Counted from the first letter of the stretch, positions 9,321-17,950 are shown. The stretch is 64,000 nucleotides of DNA from Chryseobacterium sp. FH1 (GCF_000735135.1 NZ_JPLZ01000007.1:62001-126000), one strand, 5' to 3'. The notes: generated from the letters alone by a model not told the origin. Program-made: numbers and translations.

Positions 9321-10190
9321 ATGAAAAGAATTTTAGTTGTTGGCGGAAATGGCCAATTGGGTCATTGCCTTCAAAAATTAGCACCAAAATACCACGATGT
9401 TTTCGACTTCAATTTCACAGGATCTCAAGCTTTGGACATTACAGATAGAGCTCAGATTGAAAAGGAATTTGAAGAGTACAAACCAGATTTTGTCATCAAT
9501 GCTTCGGCTTACACAGCTGTAGATTTGGCGGAGAAAGAAGAGGAAAAGGCTTTTGCAGTAAATGCAATTGGTGTTGGTAATTTGGCAGAAGTGTCAAAAG
9601 ATCACAATGCTATCTTAATTCACGTTTCGACTGATTATGTTTTTGATGGCGAAACCAATTTGAGCTATTCAGAAGATGATTTCACAGATCCAATCGGCGT
9701 TTATGGTGCATCCAAAAGAAAAGGCGAGGAATTGGCTTTGGAAAGCAATCCAGAGACCGTGATTCTGAGAACATCTTGGTTGTATTCAGAATTTAACAAG
9801 AACTTTGTGAAGACAATGTTGCATTTGTTTAATGTAAAAGACGAATTGGGAATTGTAGGCGATCAACACGGACAGCCAACCAACGCAAACGATTTGGCAG
9901 AAGCGATTATGGAAATCATCGAGGCTGAAAATAAAACTTTCGGAATCTACCATTTTTCGAATTATCCAGAAACCACATGGTTTGATTTTGCAAATAAAAT
10001 AAAAGAATTCTCAGGTTCTTCCGTTTCATTAAAATCAATCACGACTGAGGAATTTCCGACGCCGGCAAAGCGCCCAAAAAGAAGCACAATGTCTTTGGAC
10101 AAGATTGAGAAAGATTACAACATCGAACCAAGACATTGGGAAAACAGCCTTCAGGATTGTGTAGAAATCCTAAAATTAACGAATGCGTAA
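9321..10190 (+). CDS. rfbD: dTDP-4-dehydrorhamnose reductase
   Basis: 289 residues, the usual length. Rossmann motif 'GGNGQLG' (8-14), 'YTAVDLAEKEE' (64-74), active-site Thr104 and 'STDYVFDG' (103-110), and the Tyr128-x3-Lys132 pair in 'VYGASKRKGE' are all present. It performs the last step of dTDP-L-rhamnose synthesis. rfbA, rfbB and rfbC are not in this window. It overlaps the next gene by 8 bases. Confidence 0.95.
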   Translation: MKRILVVGGNGQLGHCLQKLAPKYHDVFDFNFTGSQALDITDRAQIEKEFEEYKPDFVINASAYTAVDLAEKEEEKAFAVNAIGVGNLAEVSKDHNAILIHVSTDYVFDGETNLSYSEDDFTDPIGVYGASKRKGEELALESNPETVILRTSWLYSEFNKNFVKTMLHLFNVKDELGIVGDQHGQPTNANDLAEAIMEIIEAENKTFGIYHFSNYPETTWFDFANKIKEFSGSSVSLKSITTEEFPTPAKRPKRSTMSLDKIEKDYNIEPRHWENSLQDCVEILKLTNA

Positions 10191-10863
10191 ACTCCTATTT
10201 TTAATTGGTTTTTTTTGTTTTCAATTCTTTCACCTTCAGACAGTTACGCTGAATAAGGTTGAAAAGACGAGTGATAATAAGGACAAGTTTTTTTATCTAA
10301 TCAACGATGCTTCGAAGTCAGAATATTTGGGTGAAATTTTAGTGAATGCTTTCTCAAATGACGACGTAGAGATCTTCGGCGAGATTTATAAAAAAGCGAA
10401 ACAGGTTGGTGCTAACAGTTTTTCATTAAAACCGATTGAAAACATTGACGGCACTTTTCAAAACTTCAATCCGGCTTATTACATTTTGAATTTGTACTAC
10501 ACGAATCTTGATAATATTCCCAACGAAGAAAATGTCGCTTACTTGGTTTCGTCCTCAGACAAAAAACAGAAAATCAATATCAACAACAAAAGCACCGAGT
10601 TGCCAGCCAGAAGTTTCATCAAACTCAATTTGAACGAAAGTGAAGTTATGTCAGTCTCGACCAGAAAATTGTTAGGATCAACGGTAAAATTGTCAGCAAA
10701 AGCCGGACAGCCATCTTTGTACCTTTCGTTGACGGATTTCAAAATTCGTAGCAATGATAGTCTCTACGGCGGTGTCAACCTCAAATCGGGCGATATTACG
10801 GGCTTGGAAAAATCGTTTGGTATGTTTTTGACTACAATCTACACAGAACAGAAAAAAGATTAA
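10183..10863 (+). CDS. Secreted protein of unknown function
   Basis: 226 residues with an N-terminal hydrophobic signal ('KLLFLIGFFCFQFFHLQ'). I do not recognise a family. The mature part is soluble-looking and begins 'TVTLNKVEKTSDNKDKFFYLI'. The ATG overlaps the end of rfbD by 8 bases, suggesting translational coupling, although a role in rhamnose synthesis cannot be inferred. No membrane segment is visible after the signal. Confidence 0.72.
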   Translation: MRKLLFLIGFFCFQFFHLQTVTLNKVEKTSDNKDKFFYLINDASKSEYLGEILVNAFSNDDVEIFGEIYKKAKQVGANSFSLKPIENIDGTFQNFNPAYYILNLYYTNLDNIPNEENVAYLVSSSDKKQKININNKSTELPARSFIKLNLNESEVMSVSTRKLLGSTVKLSAKAGQPSLYLSLTDFKIRSNDSLYGGVNLKSGDITGLEKSFGMFLTTIYTEQKKD

Positions 10864-10991
10864 TGTTGATAAGTTATCATATACGAATGACTTATTTTCA
10901 GAATAAATTTAATTAACTTTATACAAGCAGATTTCAGAACCGGGCATTTGTAATTCTCAACACTCAATCTCTAGTCTAAATCTATATACTA

Positions 10992-12362
10992 TTGGAAGAA
11001 TTTTTTGAAAACGAGCTTGCTAAAAAGTTCGAAGAGATGATAGAAAACAATGAAGAATTCTATTTCGATACAGAAGAATACATAGAAATCATCATCTACT
11101 ATCTGGAGCTTGGAGACTACAGCTATGCGGAAATGGCCGTAAACCACGCTCTCGGCATTCACCCAAATTCTCTGGAGATCAAAACCAAGCAATTGGAAGT
11201 TTTCCTGGAGTTGGAGCGTTATGTGAAAGCCAAAGAATTGATAGACGAGTTGCATCAATCCTCTTTGGAAGACACAGATTTTCTCGTGTGTTGCGCCAAA
11301 TATTACTCAAATCTCGGAAACCCGAAAAAATCCATCGAATATTGCCAACGTGCTTTGCAATTGGAAGAGGAAGAAAATTTCCTCCACAATTTCATCGCCG
11401 ACGAATATGTCAATCTGGACGACCCATTCAATGCGCTGAAACATTACACATCAGCTTTGGAGTTTGATCCCTACGACGACTATTCTTTGGAAAACGTGAT
11501 GGTTTGTTACAGCAAGCTCAACCGCTCGCAGGAAGCTTTGGATTTCCTCAATCAATATCTGGACAAGTTTTCTTTTTCAGAAACCGCTTGGTACGAGTAT
11601 GGTCAATTCCACTTCAACAAGAAAAATTACGAGGAGGCTATCAAAGGATTCGATTATCTTTTGGCAATCAACTCTTTAGCTGTCGGCGTTTATGCCAACA
11701 AGGCCGCGTGTTTTGAAGCAATGGGAGAGTGGGACAAGGCTATTGCAGTTTACGAGGAAATGTTGGATTTGGAGTACACCAAGGCCTTCACTTTCTACAA
11801 AATCGGATTGTGCTACAAAGAAGCCAAGAAATTGGTTCCAGCTTTGACGTCGTTCCAAAAAGCATTGAGAGAAGACCCACAATTCTATCTGGCGATGACG
11901 GAGCAGTCTTTGATCTACGAAGAATTAGGAAATACAAAAGAGGCGCTTTATTTCGCTCAGGAAGCCGCTACGCTCAATGAGGGAAATGCCGATTATCAAA
12001 AGCGTTTGGCGTTTCTCTATATTACTTGTGGCGATTACGAGGAAAGCTTGACTTGCCTCAAAAAATTGATTGAAACTGAGCCAACCAGATTTTACAATTG
12101 GTACGCCTACTCAGAAGTTTTGATGTTGATTGGTGAGTACGAAGACGCCATCACCATATTGGAAAAGGGTTTGCTGGCGCATCCCCGTGCAGAATTGTAT
12201 TATCAATTGAGCAATTGTTACTTCCATTTGAAACATGAGACAGAAGGCGTAGCACAGCTTAAAAAAGCTTTGGATTTGGACCCATCTCTCAGCAAAGATA
12301 TGCAACAGAAATATCCATCGATAAAAGAACAGGTCAAAAAAATTAAGGCCAAAAAGAAATAA
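10992..12362 (+). CDS. TPR-repeat protein, cytoplasmic
   Basis: 456 residues built of about ten tetratricopeptide-like repeats (helix pairs such as 'AEMAVNHALGIHPNSLEIKTK', 'SIEYCQRALQLEEEENFL', 'ALTSFQKALREDPQFYLAM', 'AITILEKGLLAHPRAEL'). There is no signal peptide. The start is inferred: an in-frame TAA lies at 10977, the first usable codon afterwards is TTG at 10992 (giving an acidic 'EEFFENELAKKFEEM' N-terminus), and the first in-frame ATG would be near 11037. TPR proteins are scaffolds; the partner is unknown. A terminator follows. Confidence 0.85.
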   Translation: MEEFFENELAKKFEEMIENNEEFYFDTEEYIEIIIYYLELGDYSYAEMAVNHALGIHPNSLEIKTKQLEVFLELERYVKAKELIDELHQSSLEDTDFLVCCAKYYSNLGNPKKSIEYCQRALQLEEEENFLHNFIADEYVNLDDPFNALKHYTSALEFDPYDDYSLENVMVCYSKLNRSQEALDFLNQYLDKFSFSETAWYEYGQFHFNKKNYEEAIKGFDYLLAINSLAVGVYANKAACFEAMGEWDKAIAVYEEMLDLEYTKAFTFYKIGLCYKEAKKLVPALTSFQKALREDPQFYLAMTEQSLIYEELGNTKEALYFAQEAATLNEGNADYQKRLAFLYITCGDYEESLTCLKKLIETEPTRFYNWYAYSEVLMLIGEYEDAITILEKGLLAHPRAELYYQLSNCYFHLKHETEGVAQLKKALDLDPSLSKDMQQKYPSIKEQVKKIKAKKK

Positions 12363-12367
12363 AACAA

Positions 12368-12392
12368 AAGCTCAGATTCGTCTGGGCTTTTT
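12368..12392 (+). terminator. Terminator with TTCG tetraloop after the TPR gene
   Basis: AAGCTCAGA-TTCG-TCTGGGCTT (one imperfect pair), then TTTTT. The UUCG loop makes it unusually stable. Confidence 0.85.
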
Positions 12393-12402
12393 CATTTTTA
12401 TG

Positions 12403-12512
12403 AGCCGGGAACCTGCTTTCCGTTGCAATTCCTCGCAAGCCAGCCTGTCCTGAGCCTGTTGAAGGGCTTGCTGTGGGATTTCCACTCCAATCAGGGCTAG
12501 GGATTTCCATTT
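12403..12512. repeat. Degenerate dispersed intergenic repeat (family R2, mixed with R1)
   Basis: The stretch contains 'CCTGAGCCTGTTGAAGGG', 'GGGATTTCCACTCC' and related words that recur at 28929-29041, 46636-46734, 50775-50890 and 54564-54714. It has no coding potential in a convincing frame. Confidence 0.5.
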
Positions 12513-12560
12513 CGATTAAACTTTTGTCTATAAAACAATATTCTATCTTTTGAGATTTCA

Positions 12561-12868
12561 TTTAGACAGCCACGAAGTGGCTCAATATTAATAGCGTCGG
12601 GTGAAACGCGATGTCAATTAGACACCATTATAAAAGAGACCTGCAGGGGCGAAATGTTTAATCAACCTTCAAAGTCAAATTATTATCATTCGGATTTCCA
12701 TTCGTATTGAGTGCCCTGTAAGGCGTAGAGAGCCAGCCATTTTTGTTCATCAAATCGGAACTCATACGTTTTTCCTTTCCCGAATTGAGATTTCGGCAAC
12801 TGTCTTCGAATCACGTTTTGTCAATTAAAAAACATCTTCTGTTTTCTGTCGTTCTCAAAAAAAATTTA
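12561..12868. repeat. First unit of a 308-bp imperfect tandem duplication
   Basis: This starts 'TTTAGACAGCCACGAAGTGG' and matches the copy starting at 12869 with a constant 308-base offset. Each unit carries a GCCAC-x4-GTGGC hairpin word, a 'GCGTCGGGTGAAAC' word, 'GCGAAATGTTTAATCAA' and a copy of the 3' end of the neighbouring serine hydrolase gene. The first unit is the decayed one. Confidence 0.8.
12667..12800 (-). pseudogene. Decayed fragment of the serine hydrolase 3' end
   Basis: About 135 bases match 12975-13111, the last ~45 codons of the intact gene, on the same strand, with substitutions and a 2-base deletion ('TTCATCAAATCGG' versus 'TTCATCACAAATCGG') that breaks the frame. It has no start and cannot be translated as the family domain. 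It arose with the 308-bp tandem duplication. Confidence 0.78.
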
Positions 12869-12966
12869 TTTAGACAGCCACGGAGTGGCTCAATGTTAGT
12901 AGCGTCGGGTGAAACCCGATGTTCAATTAGACGCCACGATTAAAAAGCCCTGAAGGTGCGAAATGT

Positions 12967-14316
12967 TTAATCAAACGTCAAAGTCAAATTATTATCATTC
13001 GCATTCCCATTGGTGTTGAGTGCGCTGTAAGGCGTGGAGAGCCAGCCGTTTTTGTTCATCACAAATCGGAACTCATACGTTTTTCCTTTCTCGAATTGAG
13101 ATTTCGGCAACGCCAACTCAAATGTATTGTTGTCCTTTAAAACCATTTGATAAGCCGTATTTCCAGGATTCCAATCATTGAATGAACCAGCAACAGCCAT
13201 CTTCGTTATCGCTTTGGCGTTTAAATCCTTAGGAATTTTGTAAGTGAAAATCACTTTGTCATTCTCCATCCGATAACCATAGATTTCTTTTTTGACATCA
13301 GGCTTTTTTATAATATCTGAAGAAACAGATTCTTCTCTGGATAAATAAGGATTAGCTAATTGTTTATCAATCAATCCCGCAATATGGTTGACGATAAAAT
13401 ATAACGGAGGAAAAGCATTGTATCTGTAACCATTTGACATAAAAATGATAGCCAAATTATTCTCCGGAAATAGACCGTAAGCGCTCACATTTCCACCTGA
13501 AAAACCGTAAGAAGTAACGTCGCCAGTTTTGGTGATTTCCCAGCCGTGCGCAAAAACATCTTGCTTGTTGGTGTAATCAAACGGTTGCCACATTACCTTT
13601 TTCGTCTCGTCTTTCAGGAATTTGTTTTTATCCAGATGAATGCTCCATTGCAGAAAATCAGGAAGCGAAATCGCCAATCCATTGCCAGGATGTGACCTCA
13701 GACCGCCAACGTGAGTAGATTTTTTGTACTGTTTGAGAGAATCATCAAAAACATATTTTTGAACGCGATTCGGGATTTCCTCAAAAGAATTGGAGGAGAA
13801 TAGCACTTTGTTTGTAGCATCAGAAAATTGATTTTTAAGAACATAATCTTCAAACTTTTGTCCACTTATCTTTTCGATAATCATTGCCAAAAGCATAAAA
13901 TTTGTCTGGTTGTAACTGAATTGATTTCCAGTCTCGAATTCCATTTTTTCCTTTGCCAATCTTGCAAAAACTTCAGCGTTGGAAGCCTCAGGAGAAATAT
14001 CCTCATATCGAGCAAAATCCGGAATGCCAGATGAATGCGACAAAAGATTCTTGATTTTCACATCCTGCCATTCTTTTGGAAGATGGTCAACATACTTCGA
14101 AATTTTGTCTTCAAGCGAAAGTTGCCCTTTTTCAATCAAATCGAAAATAGCAACATTGGTAATCAGTTTCGTTGTAGAATAAACCCTGAAAAGCGAATTC
14201 GAATCCACTTTTTTATCAGACTCCAAGTTTTCTCTGCCATAATATTTTTGAAAAATAATTTTATCATTCTTCACAACACCAACCGCCAAACCTGGAATCT
14301 CATAAGTTTTCATCAC
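12967..14316 (-). CDS. Serine hydrolase / beta-lactamase-fold protein with CBM48-like C-terminus; 5' end frameshifted
   Basis: The open frame from GTG 14316 gives 449 residues: a class C beta-lactamase/esterase fold with nucleophile motif 'STTK' (Ser47, Lys50), 'SYNQTN' at the YxN position (Tyr135, Gln in place of Asn) and 'HGWE' (257-260). The last ~90 residues ('MAVAGSFNDWNPG...', '...YEFRFVMNKNGW') resemble an AMPK/CBM48 Ig-like carbohydrate-binding module. The signal peptide is missing from this frame. Upstream, ATG 14419 encodes 'MKQAFL' and, one base out of phase after 14401, 'ILFFLNLSFLGFCQ', a clear secretion signal. A single extra base near 14397-14402 separates them, and an in-frame TAA lies at 14403-14401. 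Either the gene is a recent pseudogene or there is a base error. Family role: beta-lactam, ester or D-amino-acid amide hydrolysis in the periplasm. Confidence 0.8.
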   Translation of the reverse strand: MMKTYEIPGLAVGVVKNDKIIFQKYYGRENLESDKKVDSNSLFRVYSTTKLITNVAIFDLIEKGQLSLEDKISKYVDHLPKEWQDVKIKNLLSHSSGIPDFARYEDISPEASNAEVFARLAKEKMEFETGNQFSYNQTNFMLLAMIIEKISGQKFEDYVLKNQFSDATNKVLFSSNSFEEIPNRVQKYVFDDSLKQYKKSTHVGGLRSHPGNGLAISLPDFLQWSIHLDKNKFLKDETKKVMWQPFDYTNKQDVFAHGWEITKTGDVTSYGFSGGNVSAYGLFPENNLAIIFMSNGYRYNAFPPLYFIVNHIAGLIDKQLANPYLSREESVSSDIIKKPDVKKEIYGYRMENDKVIFTYKIPKDLNAKAITKMAVAGSFNDWNPGNTAYQMVLKDNNTFELALPKSQFEKGKTYEFRFVMNKNGWLSTPYSALNTNGNANDNNLTLTFD

Positions 14317-14419
14317 CTCGGTCAGGTAATTGTCTATTGATTTTGCTTGTCTCGTATTTTGACAAAATCCTAAAAATGAAAGATTTAAAAAGAATAGGAT
14401 TTAAGAAGGCTTGTTTCAT
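14317..14419 (-). pseudogene. Out-of-frame signal-peptide segment of the serine hydrolase
   Basis: Bases 14419-14402 encode the start 'MKQAFL'; bases 14400-14317, shifted by one base, encode a hydrophobic core ending 'LGFCQ' and a linker that runs straight into the hydrolase frame. Removing one base would restore a standard signal peptide fused to the enzyme. Confidence 0.78.
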
Positions 14420-14521
14420 TAGTTATCGGTTTACGACATAAGACAATTCTGAGCTTTGATTTGTTACATCGTTTAAACACAATTTTGTCATTCAGAAAGA
14501 ATCTAAACTGTTATTTATAGA

Positions 14522-14604
14522 AAGTCTTCGACTCCGCTCAGACTGACAATGCTGAATAAACCAATTAATATTAAAGATGTCACACTGAGCGGAGTCGAAG
14601 TGTC
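14522..14604. repeat. Dispersed palindromic repeat R1 (ACTCCGCTCAG type)
   Basis: 'CTTCGACTCCGCTCAGACTG' (14526-14545) and its inverse 'CACTGAGCGGAGTCGAAG' (14583-14600) form a long inverted repeat. The right arm overlaps the last codons of the gene at 14580-15275. Other copies lie at 17829-17900, 30197-30220, 54430-54508 and 54648-54664. Confidence 0.85.
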
Positions 14605-15275
14605 TTTTTATAAGTGAGATATTTTTTTAAATTAAAATAAAACATAATGATTGTGAACATTAAAAATAACCCTATCGAAAATAAATTGTTGTTATTCCAA
14701 TTTTCCATTTTAATTGTAACAAAAACTAAGGAACAAATGAGGAATATTGTAAAAACTAAATTATAAAATTGTGTTGTTTTGTTAGATTTTGCTCTTTCAA
14801 AATTCAATTGATAATTTTTTTTATTTGCAAGTGTATTTTGACTAAGTGATTGAACAATGTAATCAAGGTTTTCAAATTCTTTATCACAAAGAATAATCGA
14901 TTGGTTACTTTCTGTTTTGAATGTAAACTGTCTATAATAGATTGCTTTTGAATCAACATAACTACTCCAATTTAGCTTTTTAATTCTATCCACTTTCGTC
15001 TTGATTATTAAAAATCTAAATGGATGCAGAATAAAAATATCTCTGTTAGTAATTATAATCAATCTAAACCTAAAAATGATAAATGCTATTATAAAGAGGT
15101 TTATCAATATAATTAACGCAAGAAAAAATTTTGCAATCAATATTAAATCACCATATATCAGTCCTTTAAAAATAGAAATGTAGCTTAAAATGCTTGAACA
15201 AATTAAAATAATCAATACAACGAAAAGAGTATTAATATTAATTATTCCAAATTTCATTTTCTTATACCATTTCAA
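14580..15275 (-). CDS. Membrane protein of unknown function
   Basis: 231 residues, extremely Ile/Leu/Phe-rich. Two N-terminal membrane segments (about 12-35 and 43-68) are followed by a soluble region ('IIITNRDIFILHPFRFLIIKTKVDRIKKLNWSSY' is PH-like in feel, about 73-150) and two more segments (about 168-186 and 195-212). I do not recognise a family. The last residues 'TLRLRSV' and the TGA stop are encoded by one arm of the R1 intergenic repeat, so the native C-terminus has been replaced or extended. It starts 8 bases after the symporter stop. Confidence 0.68.
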   Translation of the reverse strand: MKWYKKMKFGIININTLFVVLIILICSSILSYISIFKGLIYGDLILIAKFFLALIILINLFIIAFIIFRFRLIIITNRDIFILHPFRFLIIKTKVDRIKKLNWSSYVDSKAIYYRQFTFKTESNQSIILCDKEFENLDYIVQSLSQNTLANKKNYQLNFERAKSNKTTQFYNLVFTIFLICSLVFVTIKMENWNNNNLFSIGLFLMFTIIMFYFNLKKYLTYKKTLRLRSV

Positions 15276-15283
15276 ATACTATT

Positions 15284-16519
15284 CTAACTCTCCAACTGCC
15301 CTTCCCACTTACTCACCGCAGACGTCGCCAAAGCATTACCCAAAACATTCGTCATACTTCTTCCCATATCGCAGAAGTGGTCGATTGGTAAAATCAACGC
15401 GATTCCTTCCACCGGAATATCAAACATTCCACACGCGGCCACGATGATTACGAGACTCGCTCTTGGAACGCCGGCAATTCCTTTACTCGTCAACATCAAG
15501 ACTAAAAGCATTATGATTTGTTGTCCAAGTGGCATATCGATGCCGTAAATCTGAGCAATGAAAATCGAGGCAAAGGTCATATACATCATACTTCCGTCCA
15601 GATTGAAGGAATATCCCAATGGCAAAATGAAAGAAACAATCCTACTGTTGCAACCAAATCTCTCTAACTCTTCTACCAATTTCGGGAAAACAGCTTCGGA
15701 ACTCGTGGTGGAAAATGCAATCAACAAAGGCTCTTTGATTCTTCTCAATAATTCGAAAAGTCTGTTGCCGAGAATCATATATCCAACCAATAAAAGCACC
15801 AACCAAAGTATTCCGAGCGCAAAAAAGAAGTCTCTCAAATAGATGGCGTAAACTTTGAAAATCTCAAAACCATTGGTCGCCACAACGGCAGAAATCGCTC
15901 CGAAAACACCCAACGGCGCCACCCACATAATGTAGCCTACCATTTTCAAAATCGCGTGGGCAATCACGTCCAGACCTTTGATGACGGGTTTCGTATATTC
16001 TTCACCCATCGCAGAAAGTGCAATTCCGAACATTACGGAGAAAACTACGATTTGAAGCACTTCATTGGTCGCAAATGCTTCGAACAAACTTTTCGGAATG
16101 ATGTGCGTTACAAAGTCTTCCATAGAAAATCCTTTGCTGTTGCTCACAATGTCAGAGGCGGACGAAACATCCTGAATAGGTAGTTGCGTCACGTGGCCAG
16201 GTTCCAGCCAATTCACCAAAACCAATCCGATTGTCAAAGAAACCAAAGAAGCCGTGATAAACCAAAGCATCGCCTTCGTCCCAACGCGTCCCACCATTTT
16301 GATGTCGCCCATTTTCGCAATTCCCACAACCAAGGTCGAGAAAACCAACGGCGCAATAATCATCTGAATCAATCGGATAAAAACCGTTCCCAGCAATTTG
16401 ATATTCTTAGCGAATTCCTCTTTCGATTCGGGGTAACTGGTATGGACAATTCCTCCTAAAATAACGCCCAAAACCAATCCGATGATAATTGCGATAAACA
16501 GTTTATTCTGACCTTTCAT
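15284..16519 (-). CDS. Dicarboxylate/amino acid:cation symporter (SDF/DAACS family)
   Basis: 411 residues, full length for the family. The N-terminus is hydrophobic ('KLFIAIIIGLVLGVILGGIVH'). Hallmarks are the serine-rich re-entrant loop 'AFSTTSSEAVFPKLVEEL' (about 265-282), 'LPLGYSFNLDGSMMYM' with the NxDGS cation-binding motif (about 299-314), and 'LTSKGIAGVPRASLVI' (about 342-357). It imports glutamate, aspartate or C4-dicarboxylates with Na+ or H+; the substrate cannot be fixed from sequence. Confidence 0.93.
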   Translation of the reverse strand: MKGQNKLFIAIIIGLVLGVILGGIVHTSYPESKEEFAKNIKLLGTVFIRLIQMIIAPLVFSTLVVGIAKMGDIKMVGRVGTKAMLWFITASLVSLTIGLVLVNWLEPGHVTQLPIQDVSSASDIVSNSKGFSMEDFVTHIIPKSLFEAFATNEVLQIVVFSVMFGIALSAMGEEYTKPVIKGLDVIAHAILKMVGYIMWVAPLGVFGAISAVVATNGFEIFKVYAIYLRDFFFALGILWLVLLLVGYMILGNRLFELLRRIKEPLLIAFSTTSSEAVFPKLVEELERFGCNSRIVSFILPLGYSFNLDGSMMYMTFASIFIAQIYGIDMPLGQQIIMLLVLMLTSKGIAGVPRASLVIIVAACGMFDIPVEGIALILPIDHFCDMGRSMTNVLGNALATSAVSKWEGQLES

Positions 16520-17003
16520 AACTTTTATTATAAATTTTAATTTCTTAAACGCAAAGAATATTTTTTCAAGTTAAAGATTTAGAGAGCAAAGAACCGAATA
16601 AATCCGTTTTCTAAGCGCTCGCTTCATCATTTGCTTTAGCAAAATCTTTGCTTCCTAAAAATGTTTTCAGCAATCGAAAACCTTTGCGTTTAAAATCACC
16701 AAGATTTCAACCAAACAATCTTAAGCGAAGCGACTTTGTGACCTTAAAGCAGTTTCAATTTCAAAAAATCCTTGTGTGCTTTGTGTTCAAATCTCAGCAC
16801 CGCAAGACTCAATGTAAATTGTAACTGAACAAAACTAATATTTTTGAGAGAATATCCACTTATTTTTTAAATTAATATTAAGACAATCAGGAAATTCATC
16901 CGTTTCGCATCATCAAATATAAAATACGATTCACGCACAGTTCAAATTAGAAATCGTTCTTTGTATAAATCTGATTGTGAATGAAATCGCCCCTAATCCA
17001 AAT
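16520..17003. other. Long non-coding divergent region with degenerate repeats (R4)
   Basis: About 480 bases between divergent genes. The middle (16550-16800) holds AAAG/CTTTG-rich words ('CTTTGCGTTTAAAATC', 'GACTTTGTGACCTTAAAGCA', 'GTGTGCTTTGTGTTCAAA') that recur at 25095-25245, 45194-45300 and 51010-51075. The last 200 bases are AT-rich and presumably carry the promoters, but I see no clean TAnnTTTG box. Confidence 0.55.
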
Positions 17004-17828
17004 ATGAAAAGAGATGTCGAAATTGTCATTATTTCTGATGTACATCTTGGAACTTACGGTTGCAAGGCGAAGGAATTGTTGCGTTATCTCAATTCCATTC
17101 GACCAAAAACGTTGATTCTGAATGGCGACATCATCGATATTTGGCAGTTCAAAAAATCATATTTTCCGAAATCTCATTTGAAAGTGGTCAAGAAATTAAT
17201 CTCATTTGCGACCAAGGAATCGGAAGTTTTCTATATCACAGGTAATCACGACGAGGCATTCAGAAACTTTACAGATTTTGAATTGGGAAAATTGAAGTTG
17301 TGCAACAAACACGTTTTGAAACTTGGCGACAAAAAGGCGTGGATTTTTCACGGGGATGTTTTTGATGCGTCGGTTCAACATTCCAAATGGATTGCAAAAT
17401 TGGGTGGACAAGGTTATGATTTGCTGATTGCGTTCAACAATCTCGTGAATTGGTTTCTTGAGAAAATCGGAAGGGAGAAATATTCATTCTCAAAGAAGAT
17501 TAAGAATAATGTCAAAAAAGCCGTGAAATATATCGGTGATTTTGAACTGACAGCTTCGGAATTGGCGATTGAAAATGGCTTCGATTACGTGATTTGCGGA
17601 CATATTCACCAACCTCAAATTCGTGAAGTGATTGGCAAAAAAGGAAAATGTACTTATCTGAATTCCGGCGATTGGGTGGAAAATCTTTCCGCTTTGGAAT
17701 ACGAAAATGGCGAATGGAAATTATTCGTCTATGAAGATGAAAAGCACACTTTGAATGATGAAGAACCTGAAGAATTAAAAGAAATAAATAGTGAGGAACT
17801 GATGAAAATCGTGACAGCTATTTTATAA
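17004..17828 (+). CDS. UDP-2,3-diacylglucosamine diphosphatase-like metallophosphoesterase
   Basis: About 274 residues. Calcineurin-like motifs appear in order: 'IISDVHLGTYG' (DxH), 'LILNGDIIDIW' (GD), 'YITGNHDE' (GNHD), 'WIFHGDVFD' (GD-x-H region) and 'VCGHIHQPQIR' (GHxH). This binuclear-metal phosphatase family includes LpxH/LpxI-like lipid A enzymes, and 'DVHLG...LNGDIIDIW' matches the LpxH-type branch. I chose ATG 17004; a GTG at 16977 in the same frame would add nine residues. Whether it is the lipid A pathway enzyme or a paralogue cannot be settled here. Confidence 0.85.
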   Translation: MKRDVEIVIISDVHLGTYGCKAKELLRYLNSIRPKTLILNGDIIDIWQFKKSYFPKSHLKVVKKLISFATKESEVFYITGNHDEAFRNFTDFELGKLKLCNKHVLKLGDKKAWIFHGDVFDASVQHSKWIAKLGGQGYDLLIAFNNLVNWFLEKIGREKYSFSKKIKNNVKKAVKYIGDFELTASELAIENGFDYVICGHIHQPQIREVIGKKGKCTYLNSGDWVENLSALEYENGEWKLFVYEDEKHTLNDEEPEELKEINSEELMKIVTAIL

Positions 17829-17900
17829 GTCTTCGAGAACCTCAGACGGACAAGTTAATGTTGCAATTTCAGAGTTGTCACACTGAGGCTCTCAAAGTGT
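17829..17900. repeat. Dispersed palindromic repeat R1, divergent copy
   Basis: 'GTCTTCGAGAACCTCAGACG' is followed by the inverse 'TGTCACACTGAGGCTCTCAA', forming an imperfect inverted repeat between the two coding regions. The core reads GAGAACCTCAG instead of GACTCCGCTCAG. Confidence 0.75.
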
Positions 17901-17950
17901 TCATCAAAATCAACATCAATAAAACACAAATATTTAATAATCAAAGGAAT

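Noticed and set aside
12561-13111. Possible CRISPR array from the repeated blocks
   Set aside because: There are only two long units with no uniform short repeats or unique spacers, and one contains a gene end.
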